NCBI GenBank assembly: GCA_035285595.1
Contig: JAYKGV010000054.1
Span: 29,826-93,825 of the forward strand
Direction of reading: 5' to 3'
Origin: VGJW01 sp035285595
GTDB taxonomy: Bacteria > Cyanobacteriota > Sericytochromatia > S15B-MN24 > VGJW01
Length of the DNA: 64,000 bases
Made by a program: the position numbers and the translations under genes. A model generated the notes under the pieces. It was not told the DNA's origin. It was given only the letters and a program-made list of their open reading frames with translations, and made no database searches. The first letter of the stretch is position 1, and each line of letters begins with the position of its first letter. This document shows positions 16,998-25,276 of this stretch, in pieces.

Positions 16998-17915
16998 ATG
17001 GCAGTTGAGCGCGTGGGCGTCGTGCTGGTCAGCTGGCACTCTGGGGATACGTTGGCGCCATGCCTGGCGTCCCTGCCGGCCTCGGCCGAGGTCGTGGTGG
17101 TCGATAATGCCGGTGAGGCCGGGTTTGCGGAGCGTCTTGAACGTCTTCGCCCGGGAACACGGTTGTTGGTACCCGGCAGGAACCTGGGCTTCGGTCGTGC
17201 GTGCAATCTGGGCGTGGCCGACCTCGCGACCGAGTTCGTGCTGCTGCTGAATCCTGATGCCCGCCTTGAGCCTGGGGCCCTCGCCCTGTTGGTGGAAGTT
17301 CTCAGGGACGATCCGAGCCTGGCAGCGGTGGGGCCCGCCGTGGCCGCCGCGGAGGGAGGCTGGGAGCGGACATGGGGTGAGGATCCGTCGTTTTTCGCCG
17401 AGTGGCGCGAGCGGCGCAGGGGGCGCACGACCGCGAACCGGCCGACGGCGAGTCGTCATGTGCCTTGGCTTAGCGGATGCTGCGTGTTGCTGAGACGAGC
17501 GGTCTTCGAGGAGGTAGGGGGATTCGACCCAGGATACTTTCTTTACTACGAGGACGCGGACCTGGGCCGCAGGATGCGGTACGCCGGGTTTCGCCTTTGC
17601 CTCTGGCCGACAGCAGGAGCGTGGCACGGTCGAGGAGCTTCCACAGGTCGGCTGGGAATGGGGCTGGATTGGTATCGACGACAGTCACAGGTCCGCTATT
17701 ACCGCAAGTTCAACGGCCCTCTGGATCGACTGGCGCTCGCCCTGCGTCTGGCCATGGTCCTGCTGCCCAGGTGCTTGCACGGCCCAGATGCCGCGCACGG
17801 CCGTGCCCTGCTACGGCGGTTGATCGGAACTCGGGTCGAGGTGGCCGAGGCCGATTTCCCCGGACTGGACCATGGACTTCAGGAGGTGACGAGCGCCTCG
17901 CGGCGGGCCATGTAG
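16998..17915 (+). CDS. Glycosyltransferase family 2 (rhamnosyltransferase-like)
   Basis: 305 residues from the ATG at 16998. GT2 features: VGVVLVSWHSGDTLAPCL, VVVVDNAGE, NLGFGRACNLGV, LLLNPDARLEPGAL, the acceptor-side WLSGCCVLLRRAVFEEVGGFDPGYFLYYEDADLGRR split over 460 bases, and HGRGAS. These are typical of WbbL/rhamnosyl-transferase-type enzymes acting on nucleotide-sugar donors in the cytoplasm. It is transcribed away from the main operon and overlaps the 3' end of rfbD by 37 bp in the convergent orientation, so both C-termini share DNA. No strong Shine-Dalgarno sequence is seen, and an internal GTG start is possible. Confidence 0.88.
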   Translation: MAVERVGVVLVSWHSGDTLAPCLASLPASAEVVVVDNAGEAGFAERLERLRPGTRLLVPGRNLGFGRACNLGVADLATEFVLLLNPDARLEPGALALLVEVLRDDPSLAAVGPAVAAAEGGWERTWGEDPSFFAEWRERRRGRTTANRPTASRHVPWLSGCCVLLRRAVFEEVGGFDPGYFLYYEDADLGRRMRYAGFRLCLWPTAGAWHGRGASTGRLGMGLDWYRRQSQVRYYRKFNGPLDRLALALRLAMVLLPRCLHGPDAAHGRALLRRLIGTRVEVAEADFPGLDHGLQEVTSASRRAM

Positions 17916-18787
17916 CGGGCGAGGGCATCCTGCCAGGAGGGCAGCGGCGGTTCGCCGAGCGCTCGCCAGGAAGCATCCGACAGGACGCTATGGGGTGGCC
18001 GTGGCGCCGGGCGGCCTGCCTCGGCCGTGGACTGTGGCAGGATTGGCGTGGCGAGGCCACCGAGGCGGACGATCTCCTGGGCGAAGCCCCACCAGGTCGT
18101 GGGATTCTGGTTGGTCAGATGGAAGATGCCGGTGGCATCGTGATCCTGCAGGCGGATCAGGGCTGCGGCCAGGTCTGCCGTGGACGTCGGGCAGCCGTGT
18201 TGGTCGTTGACCACACGCAACTCCGGTCGGGCGACGGCTGCCTTGAGGATGGTCTCCACGAAGTTAGGGCCTTGATGCCCGAAGAGCCAGCTGGTGCGGA
18301 CGATCTGGTGGTTCGAGACGTCAGCGGCAGCTTTTTCACCGGCCGCCTTGCTGCGGCCGTAGGCCCCCAGCGGGGCGACGAGGTCCCGGGTTTCATAGGG
18401 GGTTTGCTTGCTCCCGTCGAAGACGTAGTCGGAGCTGACATAGACGAGACGTGCTCCAGCACGGCGGCAGGCAGCCGCCAAGCGGGCCGTCCAGCGGCCA
18501 TTCACCGAGAGCGCCGAATCCCCCTCGGTTTCGGCCTTGTCGACCTGGGTGTAGGCAGCGGCGTGCAGTACGACCTCGGCTTCCCCGATGCCAAGGTCCA
18601 GCAGCTCCTCCACCGTGACGTCATCCTGCCAACGCCACGAACGGTAGCGGACCTCCTTCGGCAGGTTCGTCGCCGATTGATCCCGGGTGCCGATTCCCGA
18701 GACGGTCCAGTCCCGGGCCAAGGCGGCGGACGCGAGATCGTGTCCAAGCATGCCGGACAGACCGGTCACGAAAAGGTGGCGTGCCAT
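17879..18787 (-). CDS. rfbD: dTDP-4-dehydrorhamnose reductase
   Basis: Last step of dTDP-L-rhamnose synthesis, NADPH-dependent reduction of dTDP-4-keto-L-rhamnose. 302 residues. Hallmarks: FVTGLSGMLGHDL (glycine motif), HAAAYTQVDKAE, LVYVSSDYVFDG, YGRSKAAGE (Tyr-x3-Lys), RTSWLFG and GIFHLTN. It is separate from rfbA/rfbB, which are in the 12-gene operon. The 3,5-epimerase rfbC that should act between RfbB and RfbD is not in the window. Confidence 0.94.
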   Translation of the reverse strand: MARHLFVTGLSGMLGHDLASAALARDWTVSGIGTRDQSATNLPKEVRYRSWRWQDDVTVEELLDLGIGEAEVVLHAAAYTQVDKAETEGDSALSVNGRWTARLAAACRRAGARLVYVSSDYVFDGSKQTPYETRDLVAPLGAYGRSKAAGEKAAADVSNHQIVRTSWLFGHQGPNFVETILKAAVARPELRVVNDQHGCPTSTADLAAALIRLQDHDATGIFHLTNQNPTTWWGFAQEIVRLGGLATPILPQSTAEAGRPAPRPPHSVLSDASWRALGEPPLPSWQDALARYMARREALVTS

Positions 18788-18943
18788 AGCTTGTGCGTTT
18801 CTTTCGGTCGAGGTTCCGAACCCGTTGCGGAACCTCTCCCAAAGGTAGCACCGCAGATCATCAGTGGAGTTGCGGCCATCGAGGTTCGAAGGCCCCCGCA
18901 GAGGACTTGCCCGGAGAAGACCGTGGAAATCTCGAAGAGGGTC

Positions 18944-18972
18944 TTGCGGGACTTGGTCAACGGAGTTAATAT
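18944..18972 (+). promoter_or_regulatory. Predicted sigma-70-type promoter of the subtilase gene
   Basis: TTGCGG (18944-18949), a 17-bp spacer and TAATAT (18967-18972) make the best -35/-10 pair upstream of the lipoprotein protease. The predicted start (~18979) would lie just before the TCTTAACT direct repeats. Confidence 0.45.
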
Positions 18973-18979
18973 CCCTTTG

Positions 18980-19003
18980 TCTTAACTTAAATCTATCTTA
19001 ACT
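18980..19003. repeat. Direct repeat TCTTAACT, possible operator
   Basis: Two identical 8-mers, 18980-18987 and 18996-19003, are spaced 16 bp apart in an AT-rich island of an otherwise GC-rich region, 55-79 bp before the subtilase ATG. The repeat is consistent with a tandem site for a dimeric response regulator (compare Pho-box-like CTTAAC repeats), but the regulator is unknown. Confidence 0.4.
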
Positions 19004-19058
19004 ACACATTGACCCCGGCCTCACAGTCGGCAGGGGCAAGGAGACGGGGGCTTCGCTG

Positions 19059-20324
19059 ATGCGCCGTTTTTCTGAGATTCTTTCTGCCTCCGTTCTACTT
19101 GCCGGTTGCGGTGCTGCGCTGCCCTCGACGGGGGACAGCGCGGCCGCGACGGGTGCGGTGACCGGGCAAGCCATCGCAGGCGAGCAGGTCGTTCAGGTCA
19201 AGGCGGGCACGCGTTTCGTGGCGCCTGCCGGAGCGAGGGTGGTGGATACCCTGGATCTGGCCGATCTTGGCTCCTTCTTGTTGGTCAAGGCCGAGGGTCC
19301 TGCCCTGCTGGCTTCCTTGAAGGCAATCAAGGGTGTGGTTGGCGTCGAGCCGAACCGTCGGGTGCAGCTGGAAGTGCCGGCTTACCGTCCTCGGGCTCTG
19401 GATTTGATCCGAGGAGCTTTCGCTATCGACGATCCTCTCTTTGCCCAACAGTGGTATGTGGATCGGATCGGGGCCCAGAAGGCCTGGAGCCGTACGCGGG
19501 GGGAAGGTGTGGTGGTCGCCGTCGTGGACACGGGAGTGGACCACGGGCATCCTGACCTCGCCGACAACATCGTGGACAAGGGCTATTCCTTCGTGAACAA
19601 CCAGCCCGACGGTATAGACGAGCAGGGGCACGGCACGCATGTCGCCGGAACCATCGCAGCCGTCCAGAACAATGCAGAGGGCGTGACGGGGGTGGCCCCC
19701 AGGGCTCGCATCCTGCCCGTGCAGGTCTTGGCCGCCACGGGTGGAGGCAGCCTGTATCAGATTGCCAAGGGTGTGAAGTACGCGGCCGACTACGGGGTTC
19801 GCAACAAGGTCCATGTCGTGGTGAACATGTCGCTCGGCGGCGCAGCCACTGTGGATGGCGTGTCGTACACCACGGGTTGGTATGCGACCCGCAAGGGCGC
19901 GCTGCTGGTCGCTGCGGCCGGTAACAGCAATACGGTCGTCGGCACGCCGGCCCGCTGGGACAAGTATTACATGGCCGTATCCGCCATCAGCGAAAAGGAT
20001 GAGAAGGCTGCCTTCTCCAACTACGGTCCCGAGATCAGTGTGGGTGCACCAGGCACCAACATCGTGGCCACGACGCCGACGTACGAGGTACCGCTCAACA
20101 AGTTCGGCTATCCAAAGTTCTACGCTCCCTTGCAAGGGACATCGATGGCTTGTCCGGTCGTTGCGGCGACCTGTGCATTGACCTGGTCGGTTCATCCCGA
20201 CTGGGATTGGAAGAAGGTTCGCGCCCACGTCGAGCGGACCTCCCTGGACCTGGGACCGAAGGGCCACGACGTGGTCTTTGGTCACGGACTTGTTCAGGCG
20301 GATGCCGCCCTCGGCCTCCGGTGA
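19059..20324 (+). CDS. Subtilisin-like serine protease (S8), lipoprotein
   Basis: 421 residues. The signal peptide ends in lipobox LAGC with Cys17, so the mature protein should be lipid-anchored outside the cytoplasmic membrane. Residues 43-105 look like an inhibitor-I9-type propeptide. The catalytic domain has Asp157 (AVVDTGVDHGHPDL), His191 (GHGTHVAGT), oxyanion Asn289 (AAAGNS) and Ser362 (GTSMACP), so it should be active. AAGGAG lies 15 nt before the ATG, which is rather far. It is followed by a possible 24-codon ORF and a hairpin terminator. Promoter and repeats upstream are listed separately. Confidence 0.93.
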   Translation: MRRFSEILSASVLLAGCGAALPSTGDSAAATGAVTGQAIAGEQVVQVKAGTRFVAPAGARVVDTLDLADLGSFLLVKAEGPALLASLKAIKGVVGVEPNRRVQLEVPAYRPRALDLIRGAFAIDDPLFAQQWYVDRIGAQKAWSRTRGEGVVVAVVDTGVDHGHPDLADNIVDKGYSFVNNQPDGIDEQGHGTHVAGTIAAVQNNAEGVTGVAPRARILPVQVLAATGGGSLYQIAKGVKYAADYGVRNKVHVVVNMSLGGAATVDGVSYTTGWYATRKGALLVAAAGNSNTVVGTPARWDKYYMAVSAISEKDEKAAFSNYGPEISVGAPGTNIVATTPTYEVPLNKFGYPKFYAPLQGTSMACPVVAATCALTWSVHPDWDWKKVRAHVERTSLDLGPKGHDVVFGHGLVQADAALGLR

Positions 20325-20383
20325 CGTCTACCCCGAATTGAATCGGCTATTGCGCCGTTCACATATCCCGAAGGAGTCCCCCC

Positions 20384-20458
20384 ATGCGTCAATGGACCAC
20401 AGAAGGCACCTTGCAAGGTGCTCGCGAGACCAAGATTCGCCTGCCGTTCATTCGCTGA
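20384..20458 (+). CDS. Possible 24-residue peptide gene downstream of the subtilase
   Basis: ATG at 20384, TGA at 20456-20458. GAAGGAG (20370-20375) lies 8 nt before the ATG, a stronger ribosome site than that of the preceding protease gene. The product starts MRQWTTEGTLQGARE and ends KIRLPFIR; it has no signal peptide and no cysteine, with net positive charge and a hydrophobic C-terminal patch. It is 59 nt after the protease stop and 17 nt before a 9-bp terminator hairpin, so it would be co-transcribed with the protease. No family is recognised. It may be a chance ORF; the ribosome site and placement are the only support. Confidence 0.4.
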   Translation: MRQWTTEGTLQGARETKIRLPFIR

Positions 20459-20474
20459 TCCTGAAAGTTTTCCG

Positions 20475-20507
20475 AGGCCCGCCGTCCATTCAAGGGAGGC
20501 GGGCCTT
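20475..20507 (+). terminator. Hairpin terminator after the subtilase/peptide unit
   Basis: AGGCCCGCC (20475-20483) pairs perfectly with GGCGGGCCT (20498-20506) across a 14-nt loop, followed by only two T residues. The hairpin lies between convergent genes, so it may serve the plus strand imperfectly or both strands. Confidence 0.6.
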
Positions 20508-20519
20508 GATCCGTCCGGT

Positions 20520-21446
20520 TTAGCGCTTTTCAAGCAACGGTTTGGCCGTCGGTGTGAAGAGGTCTCCCCAGAGAATCTCGCCCGGACCGACCAGCGCGAC
20601 ATCAAGCCCGCTCCACCTGCGCAAGGTACCTTTGCGCAAGTGACCGGCCACGATCTGAACCCCCGGAAGTCCACGCAGCAGCCGAGCGACTTTGCGCGCT
20701 TCACGCCGATCGTCCAGACCGTCGGGTCCGCGTCCTCCCGGCACCACCGGTGGACGCTGCAGCACCACCCACGTGCGCTTGCTGCCTGAGCTTTTGGCGG
20801 TATGGACCTGACGCTCGAGCCAGGCAAGCTGCGTGCGCCCGAGGTGATGATGACGATTGTCCAGCAGGAAGAAATGCTGTCCCTGCCACGAGAAGGATCC
20901 CCACGCCGTTCCCAACCGATTGCGCACGGTCGTCGAATCATCCTTCAGGCCTGCCAATAGATAGGTGGGATGGCCCGAGCCCCGGATGATCGTCATCGCC
21001 GTACCCAGGGACGTGCCACCCACTGCAATGGCAAAGCGGGGGGCGCGGCCGGCCGCGTGGCTTGCCTTCCAAGCCTTGCCGACATTCAGGGTGAACGCCA
21101 CCTTCCCGCCGGTAGCCTCACGTGGACGCAACGACCAGGAGCCCGTGCCACCCCCCGCCATGGCAACCGGAACCGACAGGTTGCCGGTTGGGCCTGCGGT
21201 ACCTTCGCCCACGCTGCCACGGCTGATCAAGACTGAACCGGGCATCACGTTGGTCCAGCGAAGGGGGCCACTCCAGTTGGTGGTCTGGTGATTGCGGATG
21301 GTTACTGCGGCGTTCGGACAGTTGGCCCAGATCACCGGAGCCTCTCCAGAGGCGGCAGGAGCCAAGCCTCCGTGCGTGATGTCGAAGGATACGCCGCCGA
21401 ACGTCAGCGGGGCGGCGAGGGCGGGAAAGAGGAGCCAGTCGATCAT
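20520..21446 (-). CDS. Exported protein with a degenerate calcineurin-like phosphoesterase domain
   Basis: 308 residues. The N-terminus (MIDWLLFPALAAPL) is a short hydrophobic, signal-like segment. Residues ~15-135 form an all-beta region that may be an N-terminal purple-acid-phosphatase-like or Ig-like domain. Residues ~150-300 follow the metallophosphoesterase pattern (SFSWQGQHFFLLDNR, GRTQLAWLERQV, VVLQRPPVV, VQIVAGHLRKG), but ligand positions are lost: where GNHD is expected it reads GLKD, the HHP-type His is Arg, and the final GHxH is GHLR. I infer a non-catalytic or altered-metal protein. Convergent with the subtilase/peptide unit. Confidence 0.6.
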   Translation of the reverse strand: MIDWLLFPALAAPLTFGGVSFDITHGGLAPAASGEAPVIWANCPNAAVTIRNHQTTNWSGPLRWTNVMPGSVLISRGSVGEGTAGPTGNLSVPVAMAGGGTGSWSLRPREATGGKVAFTLNVGKAWKASHAAGRAPRFAIAVGGTSLGTAMTIIRGSGHPTYLLAGLKDDSTTVRNRLGTAWGSFSWQGQHFFLLDNRHHHLGRTQLAWLERQVHTAKSSGSKRTWVVLQRPPVVPGGRGPDGLDDRREARKVARLLRGLPGVQIVAGHLRKGTLRRWSGLDVALVGPGEILWGDLFTPTAKPLLEKR

Positions 21447-21616
21447 GGGCCGGGTGCCGTCAAGGCCCGTCGGTCAGTCCGGGGGCAGGTGCTTCTGGAG
21501 GAGAGCAGGGACATGGGGTGGAAGGGGTGGCCCTTGGCGGGTATCCTAGAACACCTTGGTCGCTTCAGGGCGCCAAGCGTGCTATCCCTGCTTAAACCAT
21601 CCCCTGCAAGGTTTCC

Positions 21617-23836
21617 GTGCTACACGTCGCATTTGTCTGGCATATGCACCAGCCCACTTATCGCGAGCGGGGCACGGGCTTCGCTCACATGCCTTGGGTT
21701 CGCTTGCACGGGGTCAAGGACTACCTCGACATGCTGCTTGTGCTCGAGCGTCATCCCGGTATCCGCCAAACCTTCAATCTGGTGCCATCCCTGCTCGATC
21801 AGATTGTGGCCTATGCGGATGGCAGTCTGACAGATACCGCCCAGGAGCTGTTGCTGCGTCCGGCAGCTCAGTGGAGTCATGAAGACAGGACCTACGCCCT
21901 GCAGCGCTTCTTCGATTTGCATTGGGATCACATGGCACGGCCTTGGCCTCGCTATGCCCAGCTGTTGGCCAAGCGTGAGGAGCTCTTGGCTTCCTACAGC
22001 CCTTCCGAAGCCGTGCGAGCCTTTACTCATCAGGAATGGACCGATCTTGCCGTCTGGTTCAATCTCGCCTGGGTCGATCCCTCCTGGCGTGAAACGGAGC
22101 CGCTTCTTGAGCGGCTGATCGCCAAGGATCGGGGATTCGACGCAGACGACACGCGTCAGCTGGCCGAACTACACCGGAGTCTGATGGCCAGGATCATCCC
22201 CGCCTATCGGGACATGGCCGCTAAAGGCGTCATCGAACTGACCACCACACCCTATTATCATCCCATTCTGCCTTTGCTGATCGATACGCATTCGGCTCGG
22301 CAGGCGAGACCGAGCCTGCCACTTCCCCGGCGTCGCTTTGCGTGGCCGGATGATGCACGTCATCACGTGCGCTCGGGGCTTGATCGTTTCGAGGATCTGC
22401 TCGGCCATCGTCCTCGAGGCATGTGGCCCAGCGAGCAATCTGTCTCTCCCGCTACGCTCGCGCTTCTGGCTCGTGAAGGCGTGCGTTGGACACTGTCCGA
22501 CGAAGGGGTCTTGGCCCACACGCTGGGCGTTCGGCTCGAGCGTGATGGCCATGGTCTGCTGTCGCGGCCCGAGCTGCTCTATCGTCCGTACCTCGCGCGA
22601 ACGACCTCAGGCTCTGTGGCGGTTACCTTCCGAGATATCGTGCTTTCCGATCGCATCGGCTTTACCTATGCCACGTGGGAACCCGAGGCCGCGGCGGCCG
22701 ATTTGCACGCGCGCTTGCGCGCTATCGCTCGGCGCACCCCCCTCGAGAATCCGCTCGTGACCTTGGCCCTCGATGGTGAAAACTGCTGGGAGCATTATGT
22801 GGGTGACGGTCGACCGTTCCTCGACGCCTTGTACCGTCGTCTTTCCGCCGACCCCGACATCGAGGCGTGCACGGTTTCTTCCTATCTCGAGCGTTATCCG
22901 GCCCGAGTGGCCCTGCCTCCCATCCACTGCGGTTCCTGGATTGGTTCGGACTTCACGACGTGGATTGGCGAACCTACCAAGAACCGGGCCTGGGAGTTAC
23001 TGGCTGAGGTACGTGCCTTCTGGCAGGGGTATCAAGGTCCCGGCAAGGATGAGGCCTTCCAAGAACTGCTTGCTGCAGAGGGTAGTGATTGGTTCTGGTG
23101 GTTCGGAGTCGGTCATGATTCTGGTCAGGATGAACGCTTCGATGCGCAGTTTCGGGCTCACCTCCGGGCTGCCTGGCGAGCCATGGGGCAGCCGGTGCCT
23201 GTAGAGGTCGATGAGCCCGTGACGCCGAAGGCCCAACCCGGTCAAGAGGGTCAAGGAACTCACGATCCCGCCGCTGGGCAGGGGGCGATGCATCAGGCGG
23301 CCGACCATGGCCTGGGTCGATTGGACTGGTGGTCGACCGATGCCGCCTTGACGATGCGATTGGACCTCGGACCTGCGTTTGCCAGAGCAGCGGGCGACCA
23401 GATCCTCGTCGCGTGGTTCCATCCTGGACGGACCGGTCACAATGCTCCCTTGCCGGTGCAGGCCTTGGGTGTACATGCTCCTGTGGCTGATTTCCACTTC
23501 TCTCACCTGGTGCGTATTACCCCCTCGGAAGCTACGGTTCATTTCGAGGAAGCCGGTGAGTTTCGGGTGTGGCATCGCCTTCCTGTCCAGATGTCCTCAA
23601 GTGGTCTCGATGCAGTCGAGTGGACCGTGCCGTGGGCTTGGATGAGAATGATGCCGGGAGACGAAGCTCACTTCATCGTGGTTCACCTGCGCGAAGGTTT
23701 GCTTGCGGATTGTGCTCCTCTGGCTTCGACCTTACGGGTCTGTCGTCCGAGTTTTGCGGGCCACACGGGGCAGGAATTGGTGAAATCGTCCTCTGACGGG
23801 GAACATGGGCGTTTGGGTGCCGCCCATTCTCCATGA
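21617..23836 (+). CDS. Glycoside hydrolase family 57 protein
   Basis: 739 residues from a GTG preceded by AAGG. The N-terminal catalytic barrel is GH57: WHMHQP (8-13), HP in YYHPILPLL (213-221), the nucleophile motif MWPSEQS with Glu273, and LDGENCWEHY with Asp386 as likely acid/base, in the usual order. GH57 enzymes act on alpha-glucans (amylopullulanase, 4-alpha-glucanotransferase, branching enzyme), so a role in glycogen or another alpha-glucan is likely. A linker at ~540-570 is rich in Gln/Gly/His, and the C-terminal ~150 residues form a beta-rich region. There is no signal peptide. The stop overlaps the ATG of the HD-GYP gene (ATGA), linking it to that regulator. Confidence 0.9.
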   Translation: MLHVAFVWHMHQPTYRERGTGFAHMPWVRLHGVKDYLDMLLVLERHPGIRQTFNLVPSLLDQIVAYADGSLTDTAQELLLRPAAQWSHEDRTYALQRFFDLHWDHMARPWPRYAQLLAKREELLASYSPSEAVRAFTHQEWTDLAVWFNLAWVDPSWRETEPLLERLIAKDRGFDADDTRQLAELHRSLMARIIPAYRDMAAKGVIELTTTPYYHPILPLLIDTHSARQARPSLPLPRRRFAWPDDARHHVRSGLDRFEDLLGHRPRGMWPSEQSVSPATLALLAREGVRWTLSDEGVLAHTLGVRLERDGHGLLSRPELLYRPYLARTTSGSVAVTFRDIVLSDRIGFTYATWEPEAAAADLHARLRAIARRTPLENPLVTLALDGENCWEHYVGDGRPFLDALYRRLSADPDIEACTVSSYLERYPARVALPPIHCGSWIGSDFTTWIGEPTKNRAWELLAEVRAFWQGYQGPGKDEAFQELLAAEGSDWFWWFGVGHDSGQDERFDAQFRAHLRAAWRAMGQPVPVEVDEPVTPKAQPGQEGQGTHDPAAGQGAMHQAADHGLGRLDWWSTDAALTMRLDLGPAFARAAGDQILVAWFHPGRTGHNAPLPVQALGVHAPVADFHFSHLVRITPSEATVHFEEAGEFRVWHRLPVQMSSSGLDAVEWTVPWAWMRMMPGDEAHFIVVHLREGLLADCAPLASTLRVCRPSFAGHTGQELVKSSSDGEHGRLGAAHSP

Positions 23837-25152
23837 ACGACCATCTCATTTCTCGCATCCTCTTGGACCGGAGTCAGCAGCTCTTCAAGGATCTGCTCAA
23901 GGCCCTCTCGTTGATCTTGGATATGGCGCTGGGGCACAAGCAGCAGCACTCGCTGCGCGTGGCCATCACCAGCGTCCAGACGGCTGCGAAGCTCGGCTTG
24001 TCGGCCGAGGTCCTGCGGGATGTCTTCTATGCCGGTCTGCTGCATGACCTCGGCGAAATTTGCCTTGATGAGTCCGAGCGGCTGGAGCTGATGCGGCTGT
24101 CCGATCAAGGAACCGTGCCTGAGATGTTGCGGCGCCATCCTACGGTGGGTGCCCAGATCTGCTCTCGCATTCCCACCCTGGCAGGTGCGGCTGTTCTGAT
24201 AGCACAGCATATGGAACGGCTCGACGGATCGGGTTATCCCGTGGGACTTAGAGGCTCGCAACTGTCATCGGCGGCTCAGGTCCTCGGACTCGTGAATGAA
24301 CTGGACGAACTGGTCTTCCTCACCAGTCCTAGATTGGACATGGACCCTGCACGCAGGCAGCGCGAGGTGGCCTGGCGATGGCGCGGCCGCAAAGTTACGG
24401 AGGAGGTGGCTGACGCCTACCTCGAAGTGCAGAAGGAAGGGGCTTGGTCCGTCACGGCCTTTGCCGATCGTCACTGGCGGGAGCTCAAGCTGGATGTCCT
24501 CGATCTGGCCAGGCTCATCGATGTTCCCGCAGATGCCTTTGTCGAGAGCATCCTGCGGGTATTCGCAAGTGTCATCGACGCGAAGCACGCCTACACCCAT
24601 GGCCATAGTTGGCGGACGGCCGCCTATGGTCGTTTGTTGGCCCAGCATCTACGCTTGCCCGATGACAAAATCAAGCTCATTTATCATGCGGGACTGCTGC
24701 ATGACGCCGGCAAAGTGGGTGTTCCCGGAACGATTCTGGATAATCCCGGAAAGCTGACGGAAGAAGAGTGGAATGTCATCCGTGAGCATCCCCGCAAGAC
24801 CCGGATCATCCTTCAGGCCATCACAGGGCTGGAAGAACTCGCGGATGTGGCCGGATATCACCATGAGCGATATGACGGCAGGGGGTACTTCAAGGGCTTG
24901 GCCGGAGATGAGATTCCGTATGGATCGAGGGTGCTTTCCGTAGCCGATACGTATGACGCGATGTGTTCGGACAGGGCTTATCGCAAGGCCTTGCCGCATC
25001 GTGTGGCGGTTGAGGAGATTCAGCGCTGGTCAGGGAAAATGTACGATCCCGAGATTGTCAGGCGCTTCCTCTCGATAGCGGAAGCCGAGCTCGAAGAGAT
25101 TCGTCACGGTTCTCCTGAGGATCTCGAGCGTCTCGGTAGTTGGTCGGGCTAG
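23833..25152 (+). CDS. Tandem HD/HD-GYP domain protein
   Basis: 439 residues containing two HD-type phosphohydrolase domains. Domain 1 (~15-165) has HDLGE (His71-Asp72), QHMERLDGSGYP and later VNELDEL, where active enzymes have HHE and VADxxDA. Domain 2 (~240-410) has YHAGLLHDAGK (His290-Asp291), HHERYDGRGYF (GYF for GYP) and VADTYDAM. HD-GYP domains hydrolyse cyclic di-GMP, or 3',3'-cGAMP in some lineages. Domain 2 keeps the metal ligands and is probably the active one; domain 1 may be regulatory. No receiver or sensor domain is attached. It is translationally coupled to the GH57 gene. Substrate and activity are inference. Confidence 0.9.
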   Translation: MNDHLISRILLDRSQQLFKDLLKALSLILDMALGHKQQHSLRVAITSVQTAAKLGLSAEVLRDVFYAGLLHDLGEICLDESERLELMRLSDQGTVPEMLRRHPTVGAQICSRIPTLAGAAVLIAQHMERLDGSGYPVGLRGSQLSSAAQVLGLVNELDELVFLTSPRLDMDPARRQREVAWRWRGRKVTEEVADAYLEVQKEGAWSVTAFADRHWRELKLDVLDLARLIDVPADAFVESILRVFASVIDAKHAYTHGHSWRTAAYGRLLAQHLRLPDDKIKLIYHAGLLHDAGKVGVPGTILDNPGKLTEEEWNVIREHPRKTRIILQAITGLEELADVAGYHHERYDGRGYFKGLAGDEIPYGSRVLSVADTYDAMCSDRAYRKALPHRVAVEEIQRWSGKMYDPEIVRRFLSIAEAELEEIRHGSPEDLERLGSWSG

Positions 25153-25158
25153 GGGGCC

Positions 25159-25187
25159 TTGGCATGCCGCGGGTGGCGGCGTAGGAT
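25159..25187 (+). promoter_or_regulatory. Promoter of tRNA-Arg
   Basis: TTGGCA (25159-25164), a 17-bp spacer and TAGGAT (25182-25187) precede the mature tRNA 5' end by 8 nt. This is the clearest -35/-10 pair in the window. Confidence 0.7.
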
Positions 25188-25195
25188 GGGAGCAG

Positions 25196-25269
25196 GCCCG
25201 TTTAGTTCAGTTGGATAGAACGCGACCGTCCTAAGGTTGATGTCGGGGGTTCGAGTCCCTCAGCGGGCG
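25196..25269 (+). tRNA. tRNA-Arg (anticodon CCT)
   Basis: 74 nt. All four arms fold: acceptor GCCCGTT with AGCGGGC, D stem GTTC/GAAC, anticodon stem CGACC/GGTTG with loop GTCCTAA and anticodon CCT at 25230-25232 (reads AGG), five-base variable loop, and T arm GGGGG-TTCGAGT-CCCTC. The discriminator is G; CCA is not encoded and must be added enzymatically. A promoter and a terminator flank it, so it is an independent unit. Confidence 0.95.
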
Positions 25270-25276
25270 TATGAGG

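Noticed and set aside
16901..17008. 35-codon ORF overlapping the start of the GT2 gene on the plus strand
   Set aside because: No ribosome site and no conservation evidence; overlaps the better-supported start.
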